A stretch of DNA of 64,000 bases from Bog-473 sp963736525 (GCA_963736525.1 CAVTPF010000010.1:124001-188000), one strand, 5' to 3'; counted from the stretch's first letter, positions 26,655-35,375 are shown. Translations and numbers: made by a program. Notes: generated by a model from the sequence alone, not told the origin.

Positions 26655-28705
26655 GCACCGACGGCGGGAAGCCGCCTCACGGTGCCGCTCTCCGCCTCGT
26701 TGACGATCGAACAGATCTGGTCCCCGTCGAGGCTCTCTTGAGTCACCAGGGCCGTGGCGAGTGCGTCGAGCGCGACGCGGTGCTCGGCGAGGATCCGCCC
26801 TGCCCGCTGCGCCTGCACGTCGAGGATCCGCGAGACCTCCTCATCGATGAGCCGCGCCGTCTCGTCGGAGTAGTCACGGGTGTGGATGAGGTCCTCGCCC
26901 AGGAAGACGGGCCCCCTCGGTCCCCAGGCCATCTTGCCGATCACACCGGACATGCCCCACTCGCGCACCATGCGCCCGGCCAGATCCGTCGCAGCGGTGA
27001 GGTCGTCCTGGGCGCCGGTCGACGGCACGCCGAACACCAGCTCCTCGGCGGCGCGACCCCCCAGTCGCACCGCCAGGGCGTCGTCGAGGAAGGGCCGCTG
27101 CTGGAGCTGGCGCTCCTCGTCGGGCAGCTGCTGGGTGGCACCGAGCGCCATCCCGGTGGGGAGGATCGTCACCTTGTGGACGGGGTCGGCATTGGGCAGG
27201 AGGTGTGCCAGCAGGGCGTGACCCGATTCGTGGTACGCCACGATCCGCTTCTCCGCGGCGGTCAATACGAGCGACGTGCGCTTGAGGCCGAGCAGCACCC
27301 GGTCGAGGGCGGCCTCGAGATCGGACTTCTCGACCTGGACGCTTTCCCGCCGCACGGCGATCAGGGCGGCCTCGTTCACCAGATTCTCCAGATCGGCCCC
27401 ACTCATGCCCGGCGTCCCCTTGGCGATCGTCTCGAGGTCGGCGTCGGCCGCCACCCGCTTGCCCTTGCAGTGCACCTTCAGGATGGCCAGGCGCTCGTCC
27501 AGAGTGGGCAGCGGCACCACGATCTGGCGGTCAAAACGCCCGGCCCGGAGCAATGCCGGGTCGAGGACGTCCGGGCGATTGGTGGCGGCCATGACAATGA
27601 TGCCCTCGGCGGCCTCGAAGCCGTCCATCTCGGAGAGAATCTGGTTGAGTGTCTGCTCGCGCTCGTCGTGGCCGCCCCCCAGACCCGTGCCGCGCTTGCG
27701 GCCGATGGCGTCGATCTCGTCGATGAAGATGATCGAGGGTCTGTCCTGACGCGCCGTCTGGAAGAGGTCACGCACCCGCGCCGCACCGACCCCGACGAAC
27801 ATCTCCATGAACTCCGAGCCCGTGATATTGATGAACGGCACCTCCGCTTCACCCGCGATCGCACGGGCCACCAGGGTCTTCCCCGTTCCGGGCGGGCCGA
27901 CGAGGAGCACGCCCTTGGGGATGCGTGCGCCGATTTCCTCGAACCGCTCCGGCTTCTTCAGGAACTCCACCAGCTCGGTGATCTCCTGCTTCACGCCGTC
28001 GTAGCCGGCAATGTCCGCGAAGGTCGTCGACGGTCGTTCCGTGACGTGCACCTTGGCACCGCTCTTGCCCCAGCTGGTCAGGCCAGCCATCTGGGCGCGG
28101 CTTCGCCTTGCGATCCAGACCCAGAACACGACCAAAAGCCCGATCAGGATCCCCCAGGTGATGATCGTGGGCCAAATGCTCGATGCGGTCGAGACGTAGT
28201 TGCGGGACACGTGGTGCTGATCCAGGAGCGCGATGTCGGCGCCGGGCAGCCCCCCGGGGGGACCTTGTGCGGTGAACGACTTGCCGTCCTTGAACGTGCC
28301 GTCGATCACGCCGCTGCTCTGGTTGATCTGGACGCTCTTGACGGAGTTCGCCGAGACCTTGGACAGCATGGTCGAATAGGAGATCGACTCCGGGGCGGAG
28401 GTCGTCGTCGAGTGGGAGCTCATCAGCAGGGCGATGAACACCAGGAGGGCGCCGACCCAGAGCACGATCAGGATGGCTCGAGACCGGTTCGAGCGAGCCG
28501 GCTGCTGAGGTGAGCCTGGCGGGCTCGGAGTGTTCCAGCGCGACTGGTCACCTGGTGGCAGCGAGCTCATGTTGCCCCCTTGAGCAACCGGCCCACCGGA
28601 CGCAGCGCTTCCCTTGGCCTGGACGCCAGCCCGAGGGTTTCGGCTGTTCCCAGGCGTCTCTTCGCGGCGACCCAGCAGCGACTGGAGTGCAGACTTGAAA
28701 CCCAT
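26651..28705 (-). CDS. ftsH: FtsH, membrane-bound AAA zinc protease
   Basis: The protein has 684 residues from ATG 28705. Two membrane spans (about 77-95 and 180-198) flank an outer domain. The AAA module has Walker A 'GPPGTGKT' (270-277), Walker B 'IIFIDEIDAIG' and the pore motif 'FVGVGAARVRDLF'. The protease has the zinc motif 'HESGH' (492-496). It degrades damaged or unassembled membrane proteins. A stress-type promoter box lies 42.5 bases before this start, and the gene is coupled to the acyltransferase fusion. The unusual Gly/Pro-rich first 75 residues suggest a specialised rather than housekeeping copy. ATG 28705 is preferred over 28723 because of the box spacing. Confidence 0.95.
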   Translation of the reverse strand: MGFKSALQSLLGRREETPGNSRNPRAGVQAKGSAASGGPVAQGGNMSSLPPGDQSRWNTPSPPGSPQQPARSNRSRAILIVLWVGALLVFIALLMSSHSTTTSAPESISYSTMLSKVSANSVKSVQINQSSGVIDGTFKDGKSFTAQGPPGGLPGADIALLDQHHVSRNYVSTASSIWPTIITWGILIGLLVVFWVWIARRSRAQMAGLTSWGKSGAKVHVTERPSTTFADIAGYDGVKQEITELVEFLKKPERFEEIGARIPKGVLLVGPPGTGKTLVARAIAGEAEVPFINITGSEFMEMFVGVGAARVRDLFQTARQDRPSIIFIDEIDAIGRKRGTGLGGGHDEREQTLNQILSEMDGFEAAEGIIVMAATNRPDVLDPALLRAGRFDRQIVVPLPTLDERLAILKVHCKGKRVAADADLETIAKGTPGMSGADLENLVNEAALIAVRRESVQVEKSDLEAALDRVLLGLKRTSLVLTAAEKRIVAYHESGHALLAHLLPNADPVHKVTILPTGMALGATQQLPDEERQLQQRPFLDDALAVRLGGRAAEELVFGVPSTGAQDDLTAATDLAGRMVREWGMSGVIGKMAWGPRGPVFLGEDLIHTRDYSDETARLIDEEVSRILDVQAQRAGRILAEHRVALDALATALVTQESLDGDQICSIVNEAESGTVRRLPAVGA

Positions 28706-28740
28706 ACGACGATCTTTGAGCACAGCCGCCCGGTGTACCA

Positions 28741-28754
28741 GGGACTTCTGTCAC
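28741..28754 (-). promoter_or_regulatory. DosR-like box of ftsH
   Basis: In gene orientation it reads GTGACAGAAGTCCC, centred 42.5 bases before ATG 28705. AAAGAT sits at -12 to -7 of that ATG. No ribosome binding site is seen. Confidence 0.6.
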
Positions 28755-28783
28755 TCCCGTGGAAGGACCGGCTTCCCGTCGCA

Positions 28784-28797
28784 GGGCCGAAGGTCCC
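28784..28797. promoter_or_regulatory. Third DosR-like palindrome in the ftsH-htrA divergent region
   Basis: GGGCCGAAGGTCCC matches both half-sites (GGGACCTTCGGCCC on the other strand) and is the most symmetric of the three boxes here. It lies between the two promoter-proximal boxes, where a second regulator dimer could bind cooperatively. Confidence 0.5.
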
Positions 28798-28882
28798 TGT
28801 TTCGCGTGCCTTCCGACGTCTTCTGGCGTCAGAGAGAGCCGTTGGTCAGCCGGGCCCTGACCGCCCCAGCTCCTTCGGCGGT

Positions 28883-28896
28883 GTGACGTTGGGCCC
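28883..28896 (+). promoter_or_regulatory. DosR-like box of the HtrA-like gene
   Basis: GTGACGTTGGGCCC is centred 43.5 bases before ATG 28933. The -12 to -7 hexamer is CACCCT, with A at -11 and T at -7. Confidence 0.55.
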
Positions 28897-28932
28897 TGGC
28901 TGCCCGGCCGCCACCCGGCGCACCCTGGAGCC

Positions 28933-30174
28933 ATGGCCGGTTCGGGAGTGAAGACCCAGAGGAAGACCGCCGGACACGAGGGCCTCGAGGGGCCCGACGA
29001 GCACGCCGGCACCCATTGGTCACCCATCTATTCATGGGGAACTCCACACCTTGCGCAGGACGAAGCACCCCGGCAGCCACGCCAGCGGCTCTACGTGACC
29101 CTGGTGCTGGCGTGCGCCGTCGTAGTGGCGGCCGCGGTGACGCTGGGCGCCACGCTGGGGCACACGTCACCGCCCCTCCCCGTTCCGTCTTCCACGTCGA
29201 CGTCGACTGCAGCCGGCACACCTGCAGCGGGCGCACCTGCCAATGCGGCGGCTCTTGCCAAGTCGGCCGAGGGCGCTCTTGTCGACATCAACGTGGTCGA
29301 CTCGTATCAGGCCGTCGAAGGGGCGGGAACGGGGATGGTGCTCACCTCCACGGGCGTTGTCCTGACCAACAACCACGTGATCGAGGGCGAGACGTCGTTG
29401 AGCGTGCGGGATGTGGGAAACGGAACCACGTATCATGCAAACGTTGTCGGCTACGACCGCTCACAGGATGTCGCCGTGTTGCATTTGGTCGGCGCATCGC
29501 ATCTCCAGACGGTCAAGATCGGCAACTCGTCGAAGGTCGCGGTGGGCGACGGCGTGGTCGCCGTGGGCAACGGTGAGGGGGCGGGCGGCACGCCCAGCCA
29601 TGTCGGCGGTGCCATCACCGGCGTCGATCAGTCGATCACGGCGCAGGACGAGATCGGCGGGAGCACCGAGCAACTGAGTGGGCTCTTCGAGACCAACGCC
29701 GACATCGTTCCCGGGTACTCGGGCGGATCCCTCGTCAACGAGGCCGCCAGGGTCGTCGGCATGGTGACGGCGGCCTCGGAGGGGTACCAATTCGGGGCAT
29801 CCCAGACGCCCGCGGGCTACGCCATTCCCATCACCACGGCGCGCAGCGTCGCTGGGGAAATCGTCAGCGATGAGTCGTCCAGCACCGTCCATATCGGGTC
29901 GACCGCCTTCTTGGGTGTTGAAGTCGGAAGCTCCTTCTCGGGGACGGGTGCCGTGATCTTCGGCGTGACCGCGGGCAGCCCGGCGGCCAACGCCGGCCTC
30001 AGCCAGGGCGACACAATCACGGCGGTCGACGGCACCACGATCACCTCACCCGAGGACCTCACCGGGGCTCTGCTCGGACTGAAGCCGGGTGCGAGGGTGA
30101 CCATCGACTACCTCGATCCGTCCGGTCAGCAGATGACCGCGAGTGTGACCTTGGCCAGCGGTCCCCCGCAGTAG
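28933..30174 (+). CDS. HtrA/DegP-like serine protease with PDZ domain
   Basis: The protein has 413 residues. The order is a cytoplasmic start of about 50 residues, one membrane anchor (about 53-76), a Ser/Thr/Ala linker, a trypsin-like domain and a C-terminal PDZ domain (about 325-410). The catalytic triad is visible as His148 ('TNNHVIEG'), Asp179 ('DRSQDVAVL') and Ser263 ('PGYSGGSLVN'); the usual GNSGG is GYSGG here. These proteases cut misfolded proteins outside the membrane during stress. It is divergent from ftsH across a region with three regulatory palindromes, so both quality-control proteases are probably induced together. Confidence 0.92.
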   Translation: MAGSGVKTQRKTAGHEGLEGPDEHAGTHWSPIYSWGTPHLAQDEAPRQPRQRLYVTLVLACAVVVAAAVTLGATLGHTSPPLPVPSSTSTSTAAGTPAAGAPANAAALAKSAEGALVDINVVDSYQAVEGAGTGMVLTSTGVVLTNNHVIEGETSLSVRDVGNGTTYHANVVGYDRSQDVAVLHLVGASHLQTVKIGNSSKVAVGDGVVAVGNGEGAGGTPSHVGGAITGVDQSITAQDEIGGSTEQLSGLFETNADIVPGYSGGSLVNEAARVVGMVTAASEGYQFGASQTPAGYAIPITTARSVAGEIVSDESSSTVHIGSTAFLGVEVGSSFSGTGAVIFGVTAGSPAANAGLSQGDTITAVDGTTITSPEDLTGALLGLKPGARVTIDYLDPSGQQMTASVTLASGPPQ

Positions 30175-30245
30175 AGCGGCCCGCCTGCGCCCGTGCGCAG
30201 CCGACATCGTTCTAGGGGGCTCCAAGCCCGGCACATCGGTCCAAT

Positions 30246-30259
30246 GTGACCTCGGACCC
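30246..30259 (+). promoter_or_regulatory. DosR-like box of the L,D-transpeptidase gene
   Basis: GTGACCTCGGACCC is centred 42.5 bases before ATG 30295. CAGGGT lies at -12 to -7. This is one of the weaker matches, supported mainly by its exact spacing. Confidence 0.45.
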
Positions 30260-30294
30260 TGGGCAGGTGCTCGTCTCGACGTCAGGGTCGGACC

Positions 30295-31149
30295 ATGACT
30301 CGAGCCCGGGCGCTGTCGGCGCTCCGAAGGCGCCGTTCCACAGGCGGAACAAGGCGCAGCGTGCTGGCCCTGGCAACGGTGACGTTGGGATCGTTGCTGA
30401 TGGTCGGGTGCGCGCGCACCTCGAGCACCACCAGCCCCCCTCCTCCGGCCAGTCTCTCTCGCCCGACGACGACGACCTCGAGCACGTCGGTCTCCACCGT
30501 GCCGGCGTCGACAGCACCGGTGAACAGGTCGACGACCACCACGACGACGACCTCTGCCAATCTCGGACCGGGAGCACAGGGGCCGGCTGTCCTGGCCCTC
30601 CAGCAACACTTGAGCTCGCTCGGCTATTGGCTCGGCACACCTGACGGGACGTTCGGCGATGCGACCGAACAGGCGGTCTACGCGCTCCAGAAGGCCGCCG
30701 GGATCACCCGGGACGGCATCGTCGGGCCAGTGACCGAGCACGCCCTGGCCGAGGGAGTCGTCCCGCATCCTCGCAGCACGTCCGGAACCGTGATCGAAGT
30801 CGATCTGGACGATGACCTTCTGATGTTCGTTCAGAACGGTCATCTCTCCTACACCCTCAACACCTCCACGGGCGGCGGTTACGCCTATACCGAAGACGGC
30901 GTGACGGCCATCGCCGACACTCCGGTGGGCCTGTTCCAGGTCTATCGCGAGGTCTACGGCATGGTGGTGGACTCGCTCGGTCAGCTGTGGTTGCCGAAGT
31001 TCTTCGATGCGGGATTCGCGATCCACGGCGACGGCGATGTCCCGCCGTACCCGGTCTCCCACGGATGTGTGAGGGTCAGCAACGAGGCGATCGAGTGGAT
31101 ATGGTCGAGCAACCTCGCGCCGATTGGCACGTCTGTCTGGGTCTACTGA
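30295..31149 (+). CDS. Lipoprotein L,D-transpeptidase with peptidoglycan-binding domain
   Basis: The protein has 284 residues. A Lys/Arg-rich start and hydrophobic stretch end in a lipobox 'LLMVGCA' (lipid-modified Cys39). A Ser/Thr-rich linker precedes a PG_binding_1 domain ('VLALQQHLSSLGYW...GTFGDATEQAV', about 97-150). A YkuD domain with 'FAIHGDG' (His244) and 'SHGCVRVS' (Cys258) follows. It forms 3-3 cross-links in peptidoglycan on the outer side of the membrane, a change associated with stationary or dormant mycobacteria. A regulatory box precedes it at the standard spacing. Confidence 0.93.
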   Translation: MTRARALSALRRRRSTGGTRRSVLALATVTLGSLLMVGCARTSSTTSPPPPASLSRPTTTTSSTSVSTVPASTAPVNRSTTTTTTTSANLGPGAQGPAVLALQQHLSSLGYWLGTPDGTFGDATEQAVYALQKAAGITRDGIVGPVTEHALAEGVVPHPRSTSGTVIEVDLDDDLLMFVQNGHLSYTLNTSTGGGYAYTEDGVTAIADTPVGLFQVYREVYGMVVDSLGQLWLPKFFDAGFAIHGDGDVPPYPVSHGCVRVSNEAIEWIWSSNLAPIGTSVWVY

Positions 31150-31195
31150 ATGAACATCGTCCATTGCCGGTGTCATCGGCAGTAAGGAGAGGGCT

Positions 31196-31678
31196 ATGGA
31201 GCTGAGTGCATATCCCATCGAGAAACCGGATGGCATGAACGTGATCGTCGGTCAAGCGCATTTCGTGAAGACGATCGAGGACCTCCATGAGACTCTGGCA
31301 GGAGCGAGCCCACAGCTGCGCTTCGGGATTGCGTTCTGCGAGGCTTCCGGTCCCTGCCTCATTCGCTGCTCCGGCAACGAAGAAGAGCTCATCGACCTGG
31401 CCGCCCGTAACGCCGAAGGAATCGGCGCTGGGCACTCGTTCATCATCTTCCTTCGTGAGGGGTTTCCGGTCAATGTCTTGAACGCGGTCAAGATGGTCTC
31501 GGAGGTGTGCACAATCTTCTGCGCGACTGCAAACACGGTTGAAGTACTCGTCGCGCAGACCGAGTTCGGCCGAGGGATCATCGGTGTCATCGACGGCCTC
31601 CCGCCCGCCGGTATCGAGACCGACGCAGACGTGGCCCACCGCAAGGATCTCTTGCGGAAGCTGGGCTACAAGCTCTGA
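31196..31678 (+). CDS. Adenosine-specific kinase family protein (PF04008 type)
   Basis: The protein has 160 residues from ATG 31196, with a clear Shine-Dalgarno (aaggagag). It shows the family's blocks 'VIVGQAHFVKTIEDLHE', 'FGIAFCEASGPCLIR', 'IGAGHSFIIFLREGFPVNVLNAVK' and 'ATANTVEVLVAQTEFGRGIIGVIDG'. A member was annotated as an adenosine-specific kinase on structural grounds, but its cellular role is not established. It probably shares a transcript with the transpeptidase 46 bases upstream. Its last 13 bases overlap the 3' end of the convergent phosphoribosyltransferase gene. Confidence 0.85.
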   Translation: MELSAYPIEKPDGMNVIVGQAHFVKTIEDLHETLAGASPQLRFGIAFCEASGPCLIRCSGNEEELIDLAARNAEGIGAGHSFIIFLREGFPVNVLNAVKMVSEVCTIFCATANTVEVLVAQTEFGRGIIGVIDGLPPAGIETDADVAHRKDLLRKLGYKL

Positions 31679-33024
31679 GCGGGAGGTTGACCATCTGAGC
31701 CTCTGGCATGGGCCGAAAGGCCGGCCGTCACCTGATCCGTAAGGGCTCGCAGTCGCTCGGAAATCACAACCGAAGGGCTGGTCGGTGCATGCAAGTCTTG
31801 GGCGCTCGGGTGCAGCCCGCCGAGGTCGCGTTCGAGCCGCTGCCGGGCGGCCGCGATGGTGTCAGCAGGCCCCTCCCGCACCCCGCCGCGCATCACCGGA
31901 ACCAGCAATGGCTCCATGTCGGCCGGACCGGGTTCGTCTCGCGTGGCCAGGAGATCCTCTCGTATCGGGAGACGTCGCCACACCTGCTTGGCGCCCGGCA
32001 ACGTGGCTTTCCCGGTGGAGAGCTTGAGCACCGGTCGCTCACCGAACGCGACCAGCTTGTAGGCGCTGTCGAGCGAGGGGGCGTCAGCCGACACGCCCAT
32101 CTGGGTGCCGACGCCGGCCGCGTCTATGGGGATCTTGTCGACCCGGAACCTCTCCAGATCGTACTCGTCCAGACCGCCGCTCACGAAGATCCGCACGTCG
32201 GGCAGACCGGCGCCGTCGAGCTGTGCGCGGGTCTCGCGGGCGAGCCGAGCGAGGTCGCCGCTGTCGAGACGGACTCCGAGGGAGCCAGTCAGGCCGAGCT
32301 GGCGAATCACCCCGATGGCGGCCTCCACGCCGGCTCGGGTGTCGTAGGTGTCGACGAGGAACGTGGTGCGCTCCGGGAGATCCTCGGCAAAGGCCCGGAA
32401 CGCTCCTGTCTCCGTGGCGAACGCCTCGATGTACGAGTGGGCCATCGTCCCCGCGGCCTTGAGCCCGAAACGCCGGGCAGCTTCTACGTTGCTCGTCGCC
32501 CCGAAGCCGGCGATCGCCGAGACCCTGGCGACGGCCATGCCGGCCTCTGTACCATGGGTCCGCCGCAAGGCGAAGTCGACGAGCTCGATGTCCCCGGCCG
32601 CCAGCCGGCACCGGGTGGCCTTGGTGGCCAGCGCCGTCTGGTAGGTGAGCTGGTTCAGCAGATAGGTCTCGACCAGCTGAGCCTCGGCGATCGGAGCGGT
32701 GACTTCGAGGAGGGGTTCGTCGGCGAAGACAAGGCGCCCCTCGGGCACCGCATGCACGTCCCCGCTGAAGCGCATGGAGGCGAACATCTCGACGACGTCT
32801 GGGGGAAAGCCTGCGGTCCCGAGCCAGGCCAGGTCTTCTGGGCCAAAAGCGAACGACTCGAGGTAGCCGAGGGAGTCCTCGAGCCCGGCGGCAACGAGAA
32901 ACCCCCGACTGGGAGGAAGGCGACGTACGAACAGACTGAAGGTGGCCGGCCCCACCATGCCACGACGCAGGTAGCTGGCCGCCATGTTGAGCTCGTAGAG
33001 GTCGGTGATAAGGGCACTACCCAT
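31666..33024 (-). CDS. pncB: Nicotinate phosphoribosyltransferase
   Basis: The protein has 452 residues from ATG 33024. It opens 'LITDLYELNMAASYLRRGM' and has 'DFALRRTHGTEAGMAVARVSAIAGF', the 'GTMAHSYIEAF' segment with the conserved His, and 'VRLDSGDLARLARETRAQLD' for phosphoribosyl-pyrophosphate binding. It makes nicotinate mononucleotide from nicotinate, the entry to NAD salvage. Mycobacterium tuberculosis carries a DosR-controlled second copy, pncB2 (Rv0573c), close to the Rv0571c fusion whose homologue is at 33792 here. No box with the standard spacing was found before this gene. Confidence 0.94.
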   Translation of the reverse strand: MGSALITDLYELNMAASYLRRGMVGPATFSLFVRRLPPSRGFLVAAGLEDSLGYLESFAFGPEDLAWLGTAGFPPDVVEMFASMRFSGDVHAVPEGRLVFADEPLLEVTAPIAEAQLVETYLLNQLTYQTALATKATRCRLAAGDIELVDFALRRTHGTEAGMAVARVSAIAGFGATSNVEAARRFGLKAAGTMAHSYIEAFATETGAFRAFAEDLPERTTFLVDTYDTRAGVEAAIGVIRQLGLTGSLGVRLDSGDLARLARETRAQLDGAGLPDVRIFVSGGLDEYDLERFRVDKIPIDAAGVGTQMGVSADAPSLDSAYKLVAFGERPVLKLSTGKATLPGAKQVWRRLPIREDLLATRDEPGPADMEPLLVPVMRGGVREGPADTIAAARQRLERDLGGLHPSAQDLHAPTSPSVVISERLRALTDQVTAGLSAHARGSDGQPPAQSL

Positions 33025-33258
33025 CGGCGATTCTCGCTCAGATGCCGTCGACCCGAGGGGGAGCAACGCCTTTCGGTGTGGTGAGCGGTCGGGTGGACGA
33101 TCGATCCTGTTTATGTGATCGCTGGGTCAACATGTGAACGTCCTTGCCCGCAGATGCCCGTATGCCTCGGCTGTCTGACATCGTGCGATAGAGACCACTG
33201 GTCAGCCGGCGGGAGTGACGCCTGCATGGGAACCTCCCGTCGTACTGACCCACCTGAC
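33025..33258. other. Intergenic region upstream of pncB
   Basis: About 230 bases separate the pncB start and the DUF2267 stop. I saw no DosR-like palindrome at the standard position, no RNA gene and no strong hairpin. Confidence 0.4.
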
Positions 33259-33675
33259 CTACATGAGTACGGCGAAGTCTGAGGGGAGCACCGAGATCAG
33301 GTGGCCCATCGTGCCCTCACCCAGCTCGGCCCAGCACACGGTCATGACGGCCCGGGTGGCCTCCTCGGCTTCGCTCGTGCCCTTGAGCCCAGCCTCCTTC
33401 TCCACCCGAGCTAGGAAATCGGCGAGCGACATCCGCATCGGTGTCTTCGCCGGGTCCCAGCCCTCGTAGAAGATCCCCCGGACGAGCAATGGGAGCTGGG
33501 CTGCCACATGCGCCGCGACATTTGGCTCCACCCGGTCGCGCAAGGCATGGAGAACAGCCCGCAAAACCTGATAGGCCCGGTGCACGTCATCGAACTCGTC
33601 TCGCTCGGCCACCATGTGGAGCCACTCGTAGGTCTTGGCAACCGTGCGATCGATGACGTCGAGCTGATGTTCCAT
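33259..33675 (-). CDS. DUF2267 family protein
   Basis: The protein has 138 residues from ATG 33675. It has the DUF2267 pattern: 'TVAKTYEWLHMVAERDEFDDVHRAYQVLRAVLHALRDRV', then 'AAQLPLLVRGIFYEGWDP' and 'SLADFLARVEKEAGL'. The protein is all-helical and cytoplasmic with no enzyme motif; the family is common in actinobacteria and its function is not established. A regulatory box is centred exactly 42.5 bases before the ATG and no ribosome site is visible, which supports this start over longer frames. The neighbouring phosphoribosyltransferase fusion lies 116 bases upstream on the same strand with its own box. Confidence 0.85.
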   Translation of the reverse strand: MEHQLDVIDRTVAKTYEWLHMVAERDEFDDVHRAYQVLRAVLHALRDRVEPNVAAHVAAQLPLLVRGIFYEGWDPAKTPMRMSLADFLARVEKEAGLKGTSEAEEATRAVMTVCWAELGEGTMGHLISVLPSDFAVLM

Positions 33676-33710
33676 GCTGCCAGTCTCACGGTGGGTCCCG
33701 ACTCTCGCCA

Positions 33711-33724
33711 GGGGCGAAGGTCCC
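33711..33724 (-). promoter_or_regulatory. DosR-like box of the DUF2267 gene
   Basis: In gene orientation it reads GGGACCTTCGCCCC, centred 42.5 bases before ATG 33675. GAGACT lies at -12 to -7. Confidence 0.6.
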
Positions 33725-33791
33725 ATGGCAGCTCCAACCGCGATATTGACGTCGAGATCCGCGTCGCACCGCCACACGCGGGACGGTGCGC

Positions 33792-35126
33792 TCAACCAAC
33801 CGTCTCCGCTGTGGGCGCCAGGCGGGAAAGGAGCCAGTCACTGGCCAGGCGAGACACCTCCTCCAGGGCTCCAGGCTCCTCGAAGAGATGGGTGGCGCCA
33901 GGCACCACCGCCAACTGGCTCTCGCAGCGCAGTTGCATCTGCGCCTGACGGTTGAGCTCGAGCACGACCTCGTCGTGGCCACCCACGATGAGCAACGTCG
34001 GCGCTCGCACCTGGCCGAGCATCGAACCGGCAAGGTCAGGCCGTCCGCCCCGCGAGACGACTGCGGCGATTGACGCAGTGGGCTGGGCGGCTGCCCACAG
34101 GGCGGCGCCGGCCCCGGTGCTGGCGCCGAAGTAGCCGATGCGCAGTCCCGTCGCTTCGGGCTGTGCCTCGAGCCATTGGGTGACCACTGCCAGCCGCTCC
34201 GCCAAAAGCTCGATGTCGAAGACCGCTGTACGGTCAAACTCCTCTTCGGGGGTGAGCAGGTCAAAGAGGAGGGTGCCGAGCCCGGCTGAGTTCAAGACGG
34301 CCGCCACGAAGCGGTTGCGCGGGCTGTGGCGACTGCTTCCGCTGCCGTGGGCGAAGACGACCAGTCCGGTGCACTTCTCCGGAATCGTGAGGTGCCCGAC
34401 GAGGCGGGCAGCGCCGGCCTGAACGACCACGTCTTCGTCACGAACCGGTGGATCGGCGCTCACCGCCACGGGTGGAGCGGCCCTCCGGTTGGCTGCCCGC
34501 TCGAGGAGCTCCACCACCTCATCGTCAGAGGTCTGCGAAAAGTCACGATAGAACTGGCCGACGGCGTAGAACGGCTCGGGGGTCGCGAGGCAGACCAGCT
34601 CGTCGGCTACCTCCGCCAACAAACCGAGTGACGACCGCGGAGCCACAGGCACCGCCAGGATCACCCGTGACGCGCCGTGAGCCCGTGCGACCTGACAGGC
34701 GGCCCTGGCCGTCGACCCTGTCGCGATGCCGTCGTCGACGACGACCGCGGTCCGACCGGCGAGAGGTGTACGTGGGCAGCTACCCCGAAAACGTGTGGCC
34801 CGCCGCTCGAGCTCGGCCCGCTCCGATCGCTCCACGGCTGCTATCTCGTCCTCGCCGACCCTGGCCATGGCGAGCACGTCACGGTTCAGGATGCGCACGC
34901 CGTCCTCGCCGATCGCGCCCATACCGAGCTCCGGCTGATAGGGCACGCCGAGCTTGCGAACGACGATCACGTCGAGCGGCGCATCGAGCTCTCGGGCCAC
35001 CTCGAAGGCAACCGGAACCCCGCCCCTCGGCAACCCGAGCACCACCACGTCCTGGTCGTCGAGGCTCCGCTTCAGCTTCTTGACCAGCTCCCGTCCTGCC
35101 TCTCCCCTGTCTCGAAACATGACCAC
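33792..35126 (-). CDS. Phosphoribosyltransferase - dienelactone hydrolase fusion
   Basis: The protein has 444 residues from GTG 35126, or 442 from ATG 35120. The N-terminal half is a type I phosphoribosyltransferase with 'VLGLPRGGVPVAFEVAREL' and the PRPP loop 'VVVDDGIATGSTARAA'. The C-terminal half is an alpha/beta hydrolase with 'VVFAHGSGSSRHSPRN', nucleophile 'GYFGASTGAGAALWA', an Asp in 'GGHDEVV' and a final His in 'PGATHLFEEPG'. The same fusion occurs in M. tuberculosis Rv0571c, a DosR-regulon gene. Its reaction is not established. GTG 35126 is preferred because it puts the box at 42.5 and a GATAGT hexamer at -12 to -7. Confidence 0.9.
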   Translation of the reverse strand: MVMFRDRGEAGRELVKKLKRSLDDQDVVVLGLPRGGVPVAFEVARELDAPLDVIVVRKLGVPYQPELGMGAIGEDGVRILNRDVLAMARVGEDEIAAVERSERAELERRATRFRGSCPRTPLAGRTAVVVDDGIATGSTARAACQVARAHGASRVILAVPVAPRSSLGLLAEVADELVCLATPEPFYAVGQFYRDFSQTSDDEVVELLERAANRRAAPPVAVSADPPVRDEDVVVQAGAARLVGHLTIPEKCTGLVVFAHGSGSSRHSPRNRFVAAVLNSAGLGTLLFDLLTPEEEFDRTAVFDIELLAERLAVVTQWLEAQPEATGLRIGYFGASTGAGAALWAAAQPTASIAAVVSRGGRPDLAGSMLGQVRAPTLLIVGGHDEVVLELNRQAQMQLRCESQLAVVPGATHLFEEPGALEEVSRLASDWLLSRLAPTAETVG

Positions 35127-35161
35127 CCGCTCACTATCCACCCATGCTGGCCAGGCCGCTA

Positions 35162-35175
35162 GGGCCAATGGTCCC
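35162..35175 (-). promoter_or_regulatory. DosR-like box of the phosphoribosyltransferase-hydrolase gene
   Basis: In gene orientation it reads GGGACCATTGGCCC, one of the best matches, centred 42.5 bases before GTG 35126. GATAGT is at -12 to -7 of that codon. Confidence 0.65.
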
Positions 35176-35361
35176 CTGGGGGTCTGGGTGGCGTGTTCGA
35201 GCAAGACTCACTCGAGGGGACCGAGATCTCGACCGGCTCCTCTCGGTGCAAACGGCCGATCCCGTCGCTCAGCGGGCTGCCACCGGACACACTCCAACAC
35301 CGCCGGGGCGCCGATGGAACCCGAACCGTGTCGATCACGAATCGATGCCAACCCGCGAAGT

Positions 35362-35375
35362 GGGACCTTGGACTC
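35362..35375 (+). promoter_or_regulatory. DosR-like box of the 35413 gene
   Basis: GGGACCTTGGACTC is centred 44.5 bases before ATG 35413. TAACTT lies at -13 to -8. The proximal half-site is imperfect. Confidence 0.45.

Noticed and set aside
33060..33075. DosR-like box before pncB
   Set aside because: The sequence at the expected spacing (gggagcaacgccttt) does not match either half-site.
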